A stretch of 64,000 bases of DNA from Achromobacter spanius (GCF_002812705.1 NZ_CP025030.1:6014001-6078000), one strand, 5' to 3'; positions 47,588-57,117 are shown, counted from the first letter of the stretch. Translations and numbers: made by a program. Notes: generated by a model not told the origin, from the sequence alone.

Positions 47588-48748
47588 ATGAAAGTCCTAT
47601 CCATCTTTGGGACCCGTCCCGAAGCGATCAAGATGGCGCCGCTTGTCACCGCCCTTTCCCAAGAGCCGGCGATTCAAAGCGTGGTGTGCGTCACCGGCCA
47701 ACATCGCGAGATGCTGGATCAGGTGCTGGCGCTGTTTGGGCTGCACGCCCAGCATGATCTGGACATCATGGTGCCGAACCAGACCTTGAATGGCCTGTAC
47801 TCACGCCTCATTGCCCGCGTGGACCAGGTTCTGGAAGCCGAACAGCCCGACTGCGTACTGGTGCATGGCGATACCAGCACCGCATCGGCCTGCGCATTGG
47901 CGTCGTTTCACCGACGCGTGCAGATCGGGCACGTCGAAGCCGGTTTGCGTACCGGCAACCTGGCGATGCCATTCCCCGAAGAAATGAACCGGCGTGTGGT
48001 CGATGCGATCGGCGACTGGTTGTTCGCCCCTACCGCGCAATCGCGCGGCAATCTGTCGCGCGAGAATTTGGCGGGGCGGATCACCGTCACCGGCAATACC
48101 GTGATCGACGCATTGGCGATGACGTGCGCCAAGCTGGATCCCTCGGGGCCGCTGGCACGACAGTTGGAGGCCCGTTACGGTTGGCTGGATACGACGCGGC
48201 GGCTACTGCTGGTGACGGGCCATCGGCGCGAGAGCTTTGGCGGCGGGTTCAAGAACATCTGCGCCGCGTTGGCGGAACTGGCGCACCGCGAAGATTTGCA
48301 GATCGTCTACCCGGTGCATTTGAATCCGCAGGTGCGCAATGTAGTGATGACGGATCTGGCCGGACTGTCGCATGTGCACCTGATTGATCCCCTGGATTAC
48401 CTGGATTTTGTCTGGTTCATGCAACGCGCGCATCTCATCCTTACCGATTCGGGCGGGGTGCAGGAAGAGGCGCCCTATCTGGGCAAGCCGGTGCTGGTCA
48501 TGCGCGATGTGACCGAGCGCCCCGAGGCGGTTGAAGCCGGCACGGTGGCGCTGGTCGGCACGGATGCCCGGCGCATTGTGACCGAGGTGAATCGCCTGCT
48601 GGACGACGCCGACCTGCATGCGTCGTTTTCAAGGCGCATCAACCCTTACGGCGACGGCCGCGCCAGCCAACGCATCGTGGATGCGCTATGCGGCCGCGCC
48701 GTCTCTGAATTTGATCCCTACGGGACCGCCATCACCCCATCCGCCTGA
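47588..48748 (+). CDS. wecB: UDP-N-acetylglucosamine 2-epimerase (non-hydrolysing)
   Basis: The 386-residue GT-B-fold epimerase opens MKVLSIFGTRPEAIKMAP. It has the catalytic and UDP-binding blocks VHGDTSTASA, HVEAGLRTGNLAMPFPEEMNRR, VTGHRRESFG and LTDSGGVQEEAPYLGKPVLVMRDVTERPE. It interconverts UDP-GlcNAc and UDP-ManNAc. An in-frame GTG one codon upstream has slightly better ribosome-binding-site spacing. It is first in an operon with a BcsB-like protein, an NfrB-type glycosyltransferase and an NfrA-like protein. It should supply UDP-ManNAc to that glycosyltransferase. The 150 bases before it are unusually AT-rich, and its stop overlaps an ATG of the next frame. Confidence 0.95.
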   Translation: MKVLSIFGTRPEAIKMAPLVTALSQEPAIQSVVCVTGQHREMLDQVLALFGLHAQHDLDIMVPNQTLNGLYSRLIARVDQVLEAEQPDCVLVHGDTSTASACALASFHRRVQIGHVEAGLRTGNLAMPFPEEMNRRVVDAIGDWLFAPTAQSRGNLSRENLAGRITVTGNTVIDALAMTCAKLDPSGPLARQLEARYGWLDTTRRLLLVTGHRRESFGGGFKNICAALAELAHREDLQIVYPVHLNPQVRNVVMTDLAGLSHVHLIDPLDYLDFVWFMQRAHLILTDSGGVQEEAPYLGKPVLVMRDVTERPEAVEAGTVALVGTDARRIVTEVNRLLDDADLHASFSRRINPYGDGRASQRIVDALCGRAVSEFDPYGTAITPSA

Positions 48749-48786
48749 TGCATCCCCCCGCGACGCATTCCTGCCCCGGAGTCCGC

Positions 48787-51000
48787 ATGCACCACCCCGC
48801 CCTGCACTTTCCTGTTGCCCGAACCCTAAGCCGCGCGCTGATGGCGGCGGGACTACTGCTTCCCTTGGCCACCCTGGCCAGCCCGGCCGGCGACGCGCTG
48901 CGGCGTTTGCAGGGCGACGACTGGGCAACGCGCAACATCACGCTGCAAGACCTGGGCATTACCGAGCCCGTCGTCCTGACCAACAGCGATGCGCACCACG
49001 AGTTCTTTTTGCCCGTGCCGCGCGGCGTGCCGATCCTGGACGCAACCCTGGATTTCGACGCCAAATACACCAAAGGTGAATCGGGCCGGACCAACATGGT
49101 GCTGTGGCTGGACGGCATCCCGCAGACCGCGCAACGCATTGCCGATGGCGACGGGTCGGTGGCGCGCAATCTGACGGTCGAGCAGCGCAACCGCCAGACC
49201 GGCTTCCTGCGGCTGGGTGTGGACTGGCAGTCGGAGATCGCGCTGCGCCACTGCGAAAGCAACCGCGCCACCGCCAACGCGCTGACCATTTCGCCGCAGA
49301 CCCGGTTGAGCTACCGCTACGACGCCTCGGCCATCAACAACCTGGATGACGCCTGGGGCACCCTGCCCGGCAAGCCCGTGTTGATGGTTGCGGGCGCCAA
49401 GCTCGACCAGCAGGCCTTCGATAGCGCCTGGCGTCTTGGCGTGGCGCTGGAACGCACGGGCAAGCGGGTCTCGGTCCGGGCGTTCCCGTCGGTGGGCGAC
49501 GAGATTGACACGCGCGGGCTGCAAGTACCGGCGGGCCTGGAACGGGTCACCGCCTTTGCCGCCATCGCCGGCAAGGAGAAGCACAAGCTGGCCAGCCCGG
49601 CGGAACTTGGCGCCTTGCTGGTGCTGGGCGCCCCCGCCGTCAGCGCTGACGTGGCGATTGTGGATGCCGCATTTCGCGCGCGCTACAACGAAGCGCTGGA
49701 TGCGTTGCAGGTGCAACTGGCCTCGGACAGCGACGCAGCCGACGCCTTCAAAGCGTGGCGCCAGGCGCGCATGCCGCTGGCCGGCGCCGACCTGCCCGCC
49801 AAGGACATCCGGCTGCTGCCGCTGGGCCGGCAAGCCGTGATCGCGGTGGCGGCCGATGCGGGCGCACAAGCCGCAGGCGCTTTCGACAGCGCATGGCGGC
49901 GCATCCTGGTGACCCGCCACGTCAACGTCAAGGCCGCGACGCCGCCACTGAGCGCGGATGGGGCATTGCGCCTGACCGCGTTGGGCGGCTCCGCCGACAG
50001 CTTCGATGTTGCGTCGCGCGGCGACTGGACCACCACGTTCCCACTGTCGGCCGTGTCCTCGGGCGGCCTCATGCCCGACGAACTGGTGATGGACCTGGCC
50101 GCGGCGCCCGGCGCCTCGTCCACGCGACCGGTGGCCTCCGTCTTCTGGAACGGCATCCTGCTGACGGCCAAGCAGATGGACGCGGATGGCAAACCCGAAC
50201 GCCTCAGGGCGCGCGTTCCGGGCTATGCCCTGGGCGTCAACAATGCCGTGCGCGTCACGTTCCAGCGGCAGCCCGTTTCGGTGGATTGCAATGAGATCCC
50301 GCAGGGCTACCCTGTCAACGTCCTGCCGACCAGCTATGTGCAGCCGGGCAAGGCGCAGCCGGACGGCAGCTTTGTCGGGCTGCTGCCCTTGATGGCGGGC
50401 AACCCGCAACTGATCATTCCCGACAGCTATCTGGCCGACGCGCCCGACAACATCAAACGCGTGATCGGCATTGCCTCGGCAAGCGGCGTATCGCCGACGC
50501 GCGCGGAACTGGCGGTGACGCCGGTTGGCCAGGCGGTGAAGCCCGGCCGCGCTTTCCTGGCGATGGAAGTGGCGGTGGATGGCGCCGAACCCATGGTCAC
50601 GGTCACGGACCGCAAGCAGTTGACGGTAGCCGGCAAGACCGCGACGTGGCTCGACATCTCCGGGCTGGAAAACCTGAGCACGGCGGAAGTCGTGCGCGGC
50701 AATGGCCAGGATGGGTTGCTGTGGCACACGCTGGGCCAGTACCCGGGCAGGTTGGACGCGCCTTTCGTGCTGAACCGGGGCAATGTCGCCGTCATCGGCG
50801 CCACGGGGCCGATTGCCTGGATAGACAGCGCCAACCCTGACGCCAGCCACCCACCGGGCGCGGGCGAAAGCGCCTTCTTCGAGTGGCGTCGCTACGTCTC
50901 CTGGAGCGTGCCGGCCATCAGCGTCGCGCTGCTTGTCCTGATCCTGGTCCTGATCCTTGCCCGACGGGTAAATCGCAGGAAGACCAGGGAAACGAAGTAA
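48787..51000 (+). CDS. BcsB-like periplasmic polysaccharide synthase subunit
   Basis: The 737-residue protein has a signal peptide (VARTLSRALMAAGLLLPLATLA-S), a large periplasmic region of alternating carbohydrate-binding and flavodoxin-like modules as in BcsB, and one C-terminal membrane anchor (VPAISVALLVLILVLILARRVNRRK). Blocks such as FEWRRYVSWSVP before the anchor and the early VLTNSDAHHEFFLPVPRGV are in the BcsB style. BcsB guides nascent cellulose from BcsA across the periplasm. Here no BcsA exists and the partner is NfrB-like. I choose the ATG at 48787 because GGAG precedes it; an ATG at 48748 overlaps the wecB stop but has no such site. Confidence 0.8.
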   Translation: MHHPALHFPVARTLSRALMAAGLLLPLATLASPAGDALRRLQGDDWATRNITLQDLGITEPVVLTNSDAHHEFFLPVPRGVPILDATLDFDAKYTKGESGRTNMVLWLDGIPQTAQRIADGDGSVARNLTVEQRNRQTGFLRLGVDWQSEIALRHCESNRATANALTISPQTRLSYRYDASAINNLDDAWGTLPGKPVLMVAGAKLDQQAFDSAWRLGVALERTGKRVSVRAFPSVGDEIDTRGLQVPAGLERVTAFAAIAGKEKHKLASPAELGALLVLGAPAVSADVAIVDAAFRARYNEALDALQVQLASDSDAADAFKAWRQARMPLAGADLPAKDIRLLPLGRQAVIAVAADAGAQAAGAFDSAWRRILVTRHVNVKAATPPLSADGALRLTALGGSADSFDVASRGDWTTTFPLSAVSSGGLMPDELVMDLAAAPGASSTRPVASVFWNGILLTAKQMDADGKPERLRARVPGYALGVNNAVRVTFQRQPVSVDCNEIPQGYPVNVLPTSYVQPGKAQPDGSFVGLLPLMAGNPQLIIPDSYLADAPDNIKRVIGIASASGVSPTRAELAVTPVGQAVKPGRAFLAMEVAVDGAEPMVTVTDRKQLTVAGKTATWLDISGLENLSTAEVVRGNGQDGLLWHTLGQYPGRLDAPFVLNRGNVAVIGATGPIAWIDSANPDASHPPGAGESAFFEWRRYVSWSVPAISVALLVLILVLILARRVNRRKTRETK

Positions 51001-51019
51001 GCCGGCCGGGTCTTCCCCC

Positions 51020-52714
51020 ATGTCTTCCCTCTACTGGCCCTACTTCTTCGCGGACTATTACCGCGGGCTGGAAGTGGTGACCGCCATCGTCGGCGTCGTC
51101 ATCCTGCTATCGAGCCTGGACGATCTGTTCATCGACGCCTGGTACTGGTTGCGGGAACTGCGGCGTTCGCTGACGGTCAAGCGCCGCTACACGCCCTTGT
51201 CCGCCGAAGACCTGCGCGCGAAAGCCGAGCAACCGCTGGCGATCATGGTGCCCGCCTGGCTGGAGTACGACGTGATCTCGTCGATGCTTGAGACCATGGT
51301 GTCGACGCTGGAATACAAGAACTACATGATCTTCGCCGGCACCTACCAGAACGATCAGCGCACGATCGACGAGGTAGAGCGGATGCGGCGCCGATACCGC
51401 AAGTTGATCCGCGTGGAAGTGCCGCATGACGGGCCGACCTGCAAGGCGGACTGTCTGAACTGGATCGTGCAGGCCATCTTTGCGCAGAACGCGAAGCAGC
51501 CCGAGCCCTTTGCCGGCGTCATCCTGCACGACAGCGAAGACGTGCTGCACCCGCTGGAACTGAAGTACTACAACTATCTGCTGCCGCGCATCGACTTCAT
51601 CCAGTTGCCCGTCACGTCGCTGGAACGCCATTGGCATGAGCTGGTCGCCGGCACCTACATGGACGAGTTCGCCGAGTGGCACACCAAGGACCTGGTGGTG
51701 CGCGAAAGCCTGTCGAAGATGGTGCCGTCGGCGGGCGTGGGCACCTGTTTTTCGCGCCGCGCGCTGGAACAACTGGCGGCGGAAACCAACAACCAGCCCT
51801 TCAATACCGACACGCTGACCGAGGACTACGACATCGGCGCGCGGCTGGCGCAACGCGGCATGAAGCAGATTTTTGGAAAGTTCCAGGTGGAATACGTGAC
51901 GCGCCGGCGTTCCTGGTTCGGCCTGGGACGCGAAAAGGTGTCCAGCATTCGCATGCCGCTGGGCGTGCGCGAATATTTTCCCAACACCTTTCGCACCGCG
52001 TACCGGCAAAAGGCGCGCTGGACGCTGGGCATCGGCCTGCAAGGCTGGCAGCAGGTGGGCTGGACGGGCTCGCTGGCCAACCGGTATCTGCTGTTCCGCG
52101 ATCGCAAGGGCCTGGTTACGTCGTTCATCGCGATTCTTGCCTACGTGCTGCTGGCCAACTTCTTCCTGTTCTTCCTGGCGGATAAATTTGGCTGGTGGAC
52201 GGTGTATTACCCGTCGTACTTCCGGCCCGGCGGCTGGTTGGTGACGCTGATGTGGCTCAATGCCGCCGCCCTGCTGCTGCGCGTGGTGCAACGGGCGTAC
52301 TTCGTGGGTCACATGTATGGGTGGGAACACGCGGTGCTGTCGATACCCCGCATGATCGTGGGCAACTTCATCAACGCCATGGCGGCGGCACGTGCCTGGC
52401 GCCTGTTCATCGTGCACCTGATCACCGGCAAGCGCCTGGCCTGGGACAAGACCATGCACGACTTCCCCAGCACGGACCAGTTGTCGCAGCAACGCAAGCG
52501 GCTGGGCGAACTGCTGCTGTCGTGGCAGGCCATCGACCAGGACACGCTGGCGCGCGCGCTTGAGATCCAGGCGCGCGACAAGAAGCCCTTGGGCCAGATC
52601 CTGACCGAACAAGGCTGGCTGGACGAGGGCACGCTGAACGAAGCCATCGACTTCCAACAATCGGGCCAGGTGGCGCCATCACCACACGCCAACGACAAAC
52701 CCGCGACGACATGA
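51020..52714 (+). CDS. nfrB: NfrB-type glycosyltransferase family 2 with C-terminal MshEN c-di-GMP-binding domain
   Basis: The 564-residue inner-membrane GT2 has an N-terminal membrane segment (19-45) and a catalytic domain with LHDSEDVLHP (DxD region, 170-174), TEDYD (267-271) and RQKARW (329-334, QxxRW-like). Two or more C-terminal helices follow, then an MshEN domain (about 485-550) with its two half-motifs RLGELLLSWQAI and PLGQILTEQGWL. This matches E. coli NfrB, a c-di-GMP-activated glycosyltransferase reported to make a ManNAc polymer with WecB and NfrA. It starts 20 bases after the BcsB-like gene and overlaps the nfrA-like gene by four bases. Confidence 0.88.
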   Translation: MSSLYWPYFFADYYRGLEVVTAIVGVVILLSSLDDLFIDAWYWLRELRRSLTVKRRYTPLSAEDLRAKAEQPLAIMVPAWLEYDVISSMLETMVSTLEYKNYMIFAGTYQNDQRTIDEVERMRRRYRKLIRVEVPHDGPTCKADCLNWIVQAIFAQNAKQPEPFAGVILHDSEDVLHPLELKYYNYLLPRIDFIQLPVTSLERHWHELVAGTYMDEFAEWHTKDLVVRESLSKMVPSAGVGTCFSRRALEQLAAETNNQPFNTDTLTEDYDIGARLAQRGMKQIFGKFQVEYVTRRRSWFGLGREKVSSIRMPLGVREYFPNTFRTAYRQKARWTLGIGLQGWQQVGWTGSLANRYLLFRDRKGLVTSFIAILAYVLLANFFLFFLADKFGWWTVYYPSYFRPGGWLVTLMWLNAAALLLRVVQRAYFVGHMYGWEHAVLSIPRMIVGNFINAMAAARAWRLFIVHLITGKRLAWDKTMHDFPSTDQLSQQRKRLGELLLSWQAIDQDTLARALEIQARDKKPLGQILTEQGWLDEGTLNEAIDFQQSGQVAPSPHANDKPATT

Positions 52715-55515
52715 TCCCGCTGACCCGTTCGCTCATTCTGTCCGCTGCACTGGCCTGCGTGTGGGCCGCCTCGCCCGCCACCGCACAAACCGCCGCAAAA
52801 ACGGAAGCCCCGCTGGAAGGCGCGGCGTACCGCTTTGCCGAAGAGGCCCACAAGAATTTTGACGCGGGCAAGTACGAACTTGCGGCGCAGCAGGCAGAGT
52901 CGGCCATCGTGTTGCGGCCCGACGTGGAACGGCTGCACCTGCTGCTGATCTACGCGCTGCAAAAGCAGGGAAAGTTGCAAGAGGCTGAACAGGCCGCCGC
53001 CAACGCCGTCAAGGAAGGGGTGGATACGCCCGCGTTGCGGCAGGCCCGCGCCAACCTGCGTCCCGCGCCCGGCCCGGCCGCCACGCCGGTGGCACCGACC
53101 GCCACATCCACCACACCCGCTGCCACGTCGACGGCAAAACCCACCGCAACGCCGCCCCCGCCCGCCCCCCGACCCGCCTCCGCCTACAGCCGCGCTTACC
53201 CCATCGCCACCCGCGCCTACGCCGACTACAAACGCGGCGACTATGCCGCTGCCGCGCGCGGCGCCGAGCAGGCCTTTCGCATGGACCCCAAGCAAGGTGC
53301 CTGGGCCATGTTGTGGCTGGACGCGCTGGAAGCCCAAAACCAATACGCACAGGCCGAAGCCGCCGCCGACAGGGCGATTGCGCTGGGTGCCCCCAACAAG
53401 AAAGACCTGGCCGCCCGCCGCCAGACGATGAATGCGCGCATGGCCGCCAAGCAGGCTGGTGCGGCCTACCAGGCGCTAAGCGCCAACCGCCCCGACGACG
53501 CCGTGCCGCTGGCGCGCCAAGCCGTGGCCCTGGCGCCCGACTCCGCCAGCCACCGCCTGCTGTTGATCAACGCCCTGATGCTGGACGACCAATTGGCCGC
53601 CGCCGAAGCGGCCGCCACCGATGCCATCACGCAAAATAACGGCAACACCACGGCGCTTGTCATGCGCGGCTATCTGCGTCAACGCCAAGGCAAGACCGAC
53701 CTGGCGAATGCGGACTTTGACGCCGCGCTCAGGCAAGATCCGCAAGACGATACCCAACGCCGCAACGTCCGCCTGCTTGCCGCCGATGCGGCGTTGGCGG
53801 CCGGCGAAAATGCGCGCGCGCTGGACTTGCTGGCGCCCTTGGGCCAACAGGACGACGCGGCCGATGCACGGATAAAACGCGCGCGCTCCCGCCCCGCCGT
53901 ACCCGCCACATTGACGCTGGGCAACTACCCCGCGCCGGTACAAGACTGCCGCGACACGCCTGCCGGCGCCGTTTGCCAATTGCTGCCGTCCGACACCGCC
54001 GGCAATGGCGGCCCTGCCACACTGGCCTATGCTGCCTACGCACGGGAAGACTACGCCGAAGCCATCGCCCAGGCCCGCAAGGCAGTCGAACAAGATCCCG
54101 ACAACCAGGACTATCAGCGCCTGTTGACGACCACGCTGGCAGCCGGCAAGGGTCCCGAATTGGTCGAGGCAGAGCAACGCATGAGCCAAGCGCTGGCGGC
54201 CCAGCCCGACGACCCCACGCTGCTGATGCAGCGGGGCTATCTGTACCAGCGCATGAGGCGGCCCGCGCTTGCGCTGCGGGATTTCGAGGCCGCGCGCGCC
54301 ACCGGCAAAGCGCCGCCCACCGTGATCCTGGACGAAGGCTACGCGCGGGCCGGCTCGGGCGACAAGCGCGGCGCGGTCAACAACCTGAAGCAGGCCATCG
54401 ACGAGGCCGATGCCGGCAAGCTGGCCCTGACGCCGCAACAGCGCTATGACACCCGCAGCGGTATCGGCGAGCTGTCTCGTGAATGGGGCGGCTACGTTTC
54501 AGCCGGCTATCGTGGCGCGCGACCAGCCTCGTCGGGCCTGGGTGGCGCGGCCATCACCGTGCCTGGCGACGCCATCTTCAGCACGGCCGAAATCTTCTGG
54601 CGCCCAGCTGATTTCATGAACTCCGCCACGCAGACCTTCGAACTGTATGGGCGCGTTTCCAACACGCTTTATGACAAGGGCGGCACAACGCCGGAACAGA
54701 CAGTCGCCAACCCTTGCCCGAAAGAGGGAGCTTTCGATATTGCCGAAAGCCAAAACCAAGGTGTCGCCGGCTTCCCTACAACAATCGGATCGCTGGGCAT
54801 GCGCTTCACGCCATCCACGGAGGTAGGACTCACGTTCGGCATCGAACGCCAGTTCAACCTGGGCACCGCCACCCGACGCGGCTCCTTCAGTCCGGCCTCT
54901 TCCGATCTTCGCTGCGATCTCAACAGACTCCAGGCAACCCCTCATTACGAAACCACCGCCGACAACGGCGCCTGGCTGGCCTACGTCACCTACGGCCTGT
55001 ACGAAGGCACGACGCTGCGCATCGACCGGCCCGACTGGTTCACGATGGAAGGCTATCTGCAGGCCGGCTATTCCTGGCAGGACATGCCCGCAAAATTCTG
55101 GTTGCGCGACAACGTCACGGGCGAAGACAGCGACAAGGTCTCGGGCCGCATGAAGCGCGACCAGGCGTTCGGGGCCGGCGAAGTGCGCGTGGGCCGCAGC
55201 TATCGCGTGGATGCCATCAGCGACCGGCTGGTGCTGTTTCCCTATGCAGTGGTGGGCGCCGACTGGCTCTGGAACAAGAACCGCGCAGCTTTCTCCTCCC
55301 AGGGCGAGTCGCTTACCGTCGACCAGCTAGGCAACGGCTCATCCTGGTCGCTGGGCGCCGGACCCGGTTTCAACGTGCGTTACTGGTTCCGCGAAGACCA
55401 CTACAACGCGCCACGGTCTTATCTGGACCTGACCACGCAGTACCGTTTCAACATCGGCGGCGGTTCGGCCGACCGGGCTCGTGGTCTGTTCATCAACCTG
55501 ACCCTTTCGTACTGA
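52711..55515 (+). CDS. NfrA/BcsC-like TPR and outer-membrane beta-barrel protein
   Basis: The 934-residue protein has a signal peptide ending ATA-Q, then TPR-like repeats, a Pro/Thr/Ala-rich linker (about 118-165), further TPR repeats to about residue 590, and a C-terminal barrel with alternating aromatic strands. The barrel ends LFINLTLSY, an outer-membrane-protein terminus. This is the NfrA/BcsC/PgaA plan: TPRs in the periplasm and a barrel that exports the glycan. NfrA of E. coli is the phage N4 receptor. Translation is coupled to the nfrB gene through ATGA. Confidence 0.83.
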   Translation: MIPLTRSLILSAALACVWAASPATAQTAAKTEAPLEGAAYRFAEEAHKNFDAGKYELAAQQAESAIVLRPDVERLHLLLIYALQKQGKLQEAEQAAANAVKEGVDTPALRQARANLRPAPGPAATPVAPTATSTTPAATSTAKPTATPPPPAPRPASAYSRAYPIATRAYADYKRGDYAAAARGAEQAFRMDPKQGAWAMLWLDALEAQNQYAQAEAAADRAIALGAPNKKDLAARRQTMNARMAAKQAGAAYQALSANRPDDAVPLARQAVALAPDSASHRLLLINALMLDDQLAAAEAAATDAITQNNGNTTALVMRGYLRQRQGKTDLANADFDAALRQDPQDDTQRRNVRLLAADAALAAGENARALDLLAPLGQQDDAADARIKRARSRPAVPATLTLGNYPAPVQDCRDTPAGAVCQLLPSDTAGNGGPATLAYAAYAREDYAEAIAQARKAVEQDPDNQDYQRLLTTTLAAGKGPELVEAEQRMSQALAAQPDDPTLLMQRGYLYQRMRRPALALRDFEAARATGKAPPTVILDEGYARAGSGDKRGAVNNLKQAIDEADAGKLALTPQQRYDTRSGIGELSREWGGYVSAGYRGARPASSGLGGAAITVPGDAIFSTAEIFWRPADFMNSATQTFELYGRVSNTLYDKGGTTPEQTVANPCPKEGAFDIAESQNQGVAGFPTTIGSLGMRFTPSTEVGLTFGIERQFNLGTATRRGSFSPASSDLRCDLNRLQATPHYETTADNGAWLAYVTYGLYEGTTLRIDRPDWFTMEGYLQAGYSWQDMPAKFWLRDNVTGEDSDKVSGRMKRDQAFGAGEVRVGRSYRVDAISDRLVLFPYAVVGADWLWNKNRAAFSSQGESLTVDQLGNGSSWSLGAGPGFNVRYWFREDHYNAPRSYLDLTTQYRFNIGGGSADRARGLFINLTLSY

Positions 55516-55573
55516 CGGCTGTACTGAACGCTGTACTAACGGCGCATGGGCGCTGCCGCCCTACGCCCAGGCA

Positions 55574-56563
55574 TCAAACGCGCGCCGCTAACCAGGCCTG
55601 CATCAATGCCCGCGCCTCGGGCGTGTTGTCGATCACCCAAGGGTCTATCGCAAACGCCACCACCCGCTTGGCGCCGTAGCCGCGAGCCACCTCCCATTGC
55701 TGTTTGACGCGATCGAAATCCGCCGAGCGCGCCTTGAAGGTGGACCCGTCCGTGCTGCCCGAAGGCAGTTCCTCGAACAGCTCCAGGATCAAGTCGAACG
55801 AGGCGCGCCGCGCCAGCAGCATGTCGTGCAAGGGGGCGAGCGACTGGTAGTTGGCCAAGCCGGCCACACCCACCCCGTCCTGGATCATGGGGTGAATGCG
55901 CACCCGGTCCAGGATGCCGCTCCACAGCTTCGTCAAAGAGCCCTCGCCGGGCAGGCGGGAATGGTAGGTGGATATGCAGGGCACGCCCGGGCTGGTGGCC
56001 TGCGCCGTGCGTGAGAAGGCGTCCAGCCAGGGCATCAACAGCGCCTGCCGTTCGGCGGATGCCCAGTTGTATTGCTCCAGCTCGTAAGGCACATACCAAC
56101 CGCGAAAGGTGCGGCGCTTGGGCCAGGACGCGGCCTGCATATACGCCACGCCCCGCGCCCGCGTCTGGTCCAGATAAGCGGTCAGCGCCGCTTGATCCGG
56201 CTTGGCCAGCACGTCCCACCAGCGCTGGTCGTAAGGCAGGCCCACATGCACGCCCAGGCCCTGGTGCTCGGCCTCGTCAAAGATCATGCGCAGGAGGGCG
56301 TCGGACGCCATCCAATCGTCAGGCCGGCCACCTTCCAGGCCCACCCATTGCAGGAAGATCTCGCGGCATCCCAAACGGCGATAGGCCGACAAGCGCACAC
56401 GCCAGTCGTCGGGGCCCAGGTCCAGGTGGCTGCGCCACAGTTGCAGGAAGGTGGCGTTCAAGGACAGGGGCGGCGCGCAGGCGACCAAGGGTGCCAATGC
56501 GCCAAGCGCCAGCGCCTGAAGCAGGCGCCGGCGCGAGAAGGAGGTAAGCAGACGGTGCGTCAG
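55574..56563 (-). CDS. DUF4434-type lipoprotein, putative glycosidase
   Basis: The mature part has a TIM-barrel-like protein character: ATFLQLWRSHLDLGPDDW, REIFLQWVGLEG, GWYVPYELEQYNW, LANYQSLAPLHDML, FAIDPWVIDNT. It resembles DUF4434 putative glycosidases. The frame upstream of the first usable TTG (56497) encodes a clear signal: twin-Arg SRRRLLQALALGALAPLVAC with a lipobox Cys. No ATG, GTG or TTG lies before this signal within the open frame (to 56626), so I place the start at a CTG (56563). A frameshift or an error could also explain it. It converges on the wecB-nfrA operon and might trim its glycan. Confidence 0.65.
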   Translation of the reverse strand: MTHRLLTSFSRRRLLQALALGALAPLVACAPPLSLNATFLQLWRSHLDLGPDDWRVRLSAYRRLGCREIFLQWVGLEGGRPDDWMASDALLRMIFDEAEHQGLGVHVGLPYDQRWWDVLAKPDQAALTAYLDQTRARGVAYMQAASWPKRRTFRGWYVPYELEQYNWASAERQALLMPWLDAFSRTAQATSPGVPCISTYHSRLPGEGSLTKLWSGILDRVRIHPMIQDGVGVAGLANYQSLAPLHDMLLARRASFDLILELFEELPSGSTDGSTFKARSADFDRVKQQWEVARGYGAKRVVAFAIDPWVIDNTPEARALMQAWLAARV

Positions 56564-56583
56564 GAAAAAGCCCCGTGCCGCCC

Positions 56584-56997
56584 TTAGCCGCGGTTGCCGA
56601 ACATGCCGGACAACGACGCCAGCAGATCAGTCGGGTTGAATTGTTGGCCGGGCTGCACTTCGCCTTCCGGCGTGGCCTTGTCCACCAATTGGGGCAGCAG
56701 CGAAGACAGTGAAGCCAGCACCGAATCGGTGTCCTGCCCGGTCTTGGCGGACAGCTCGTTGACAACGCCGGGGTCCAGCACGGAACCCAACTGGTCGGCG
56801 CTGACGGGCAAGTTCTGGCCCGGGCCGACCCACGACGCCACCACTTCGCTCAAGCCGCCTTTCTGGAAGCTGGCGATCAGGCCGCTGAGGCCGCCCGGGT
56901 ATTTGTTCAATTGCTCGATCAACGCCGGCAGCAACGACGCCGAACCTCCTTGCTGACCGCCGCCGGCCATCGAGGCCAAGGTATCCAACAGGCTCAT
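56584..56997 (-). CDS. YidB-like protein (DUF937)
   Basis: The 137-residue protein is rich in short helical repeats: LLPALIEQLNKYPGGLSGLIASFQKGGLSEVVASWVG followed by NLPVSADQLGSVLDPGVVNELSAKTGQD. This is the YidB/DUF937 family, of unknown function. AGGAG precedes the start. It is 20 bases upstream of the CTG proposed for the DUF4434 lipoprotein, so the two may form an operon. Confidence 0.85.
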   Translation of the reverse strand: MSLLDTLASMAGGGQQGGSASLLPALIEQLNKYPGGLSGLIASFQKGGLSEVVASWVGPGQNLPVSADQLGSVLDPGVVNELSAKTGQDTDSVLASLSSLLPQLVDKATPEGEVQPGQQFNPTDLLASLSGMFGNRG

Positions 56998-57117
56998 CGC
57001 AGTGCTCCTGAAAAGTGGGAAAACCAGTATAGGGCCCCGGTTGGCGTCGCGCATGTCAGGGTGGTTACCTGGCGCGGGATCTTTGCAAAACTTGTAAATC
57101 TGGCGACTGGGGGCCTA

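Noticed and set aside
48853..51021. 722-codon minus-strand frame opposite the BcsB-like gene
   Set aside because: His/Arg/Gln/Gly-rich antisense shadow without motifs.
48787..55515. Classical cellulose (bcs) operon
   Set aside because: No BcsA with a PilZ domain, no BcsZ or BcsQ; the synthase is NfrB-like with an MshEN domain and wecB heads the operon.
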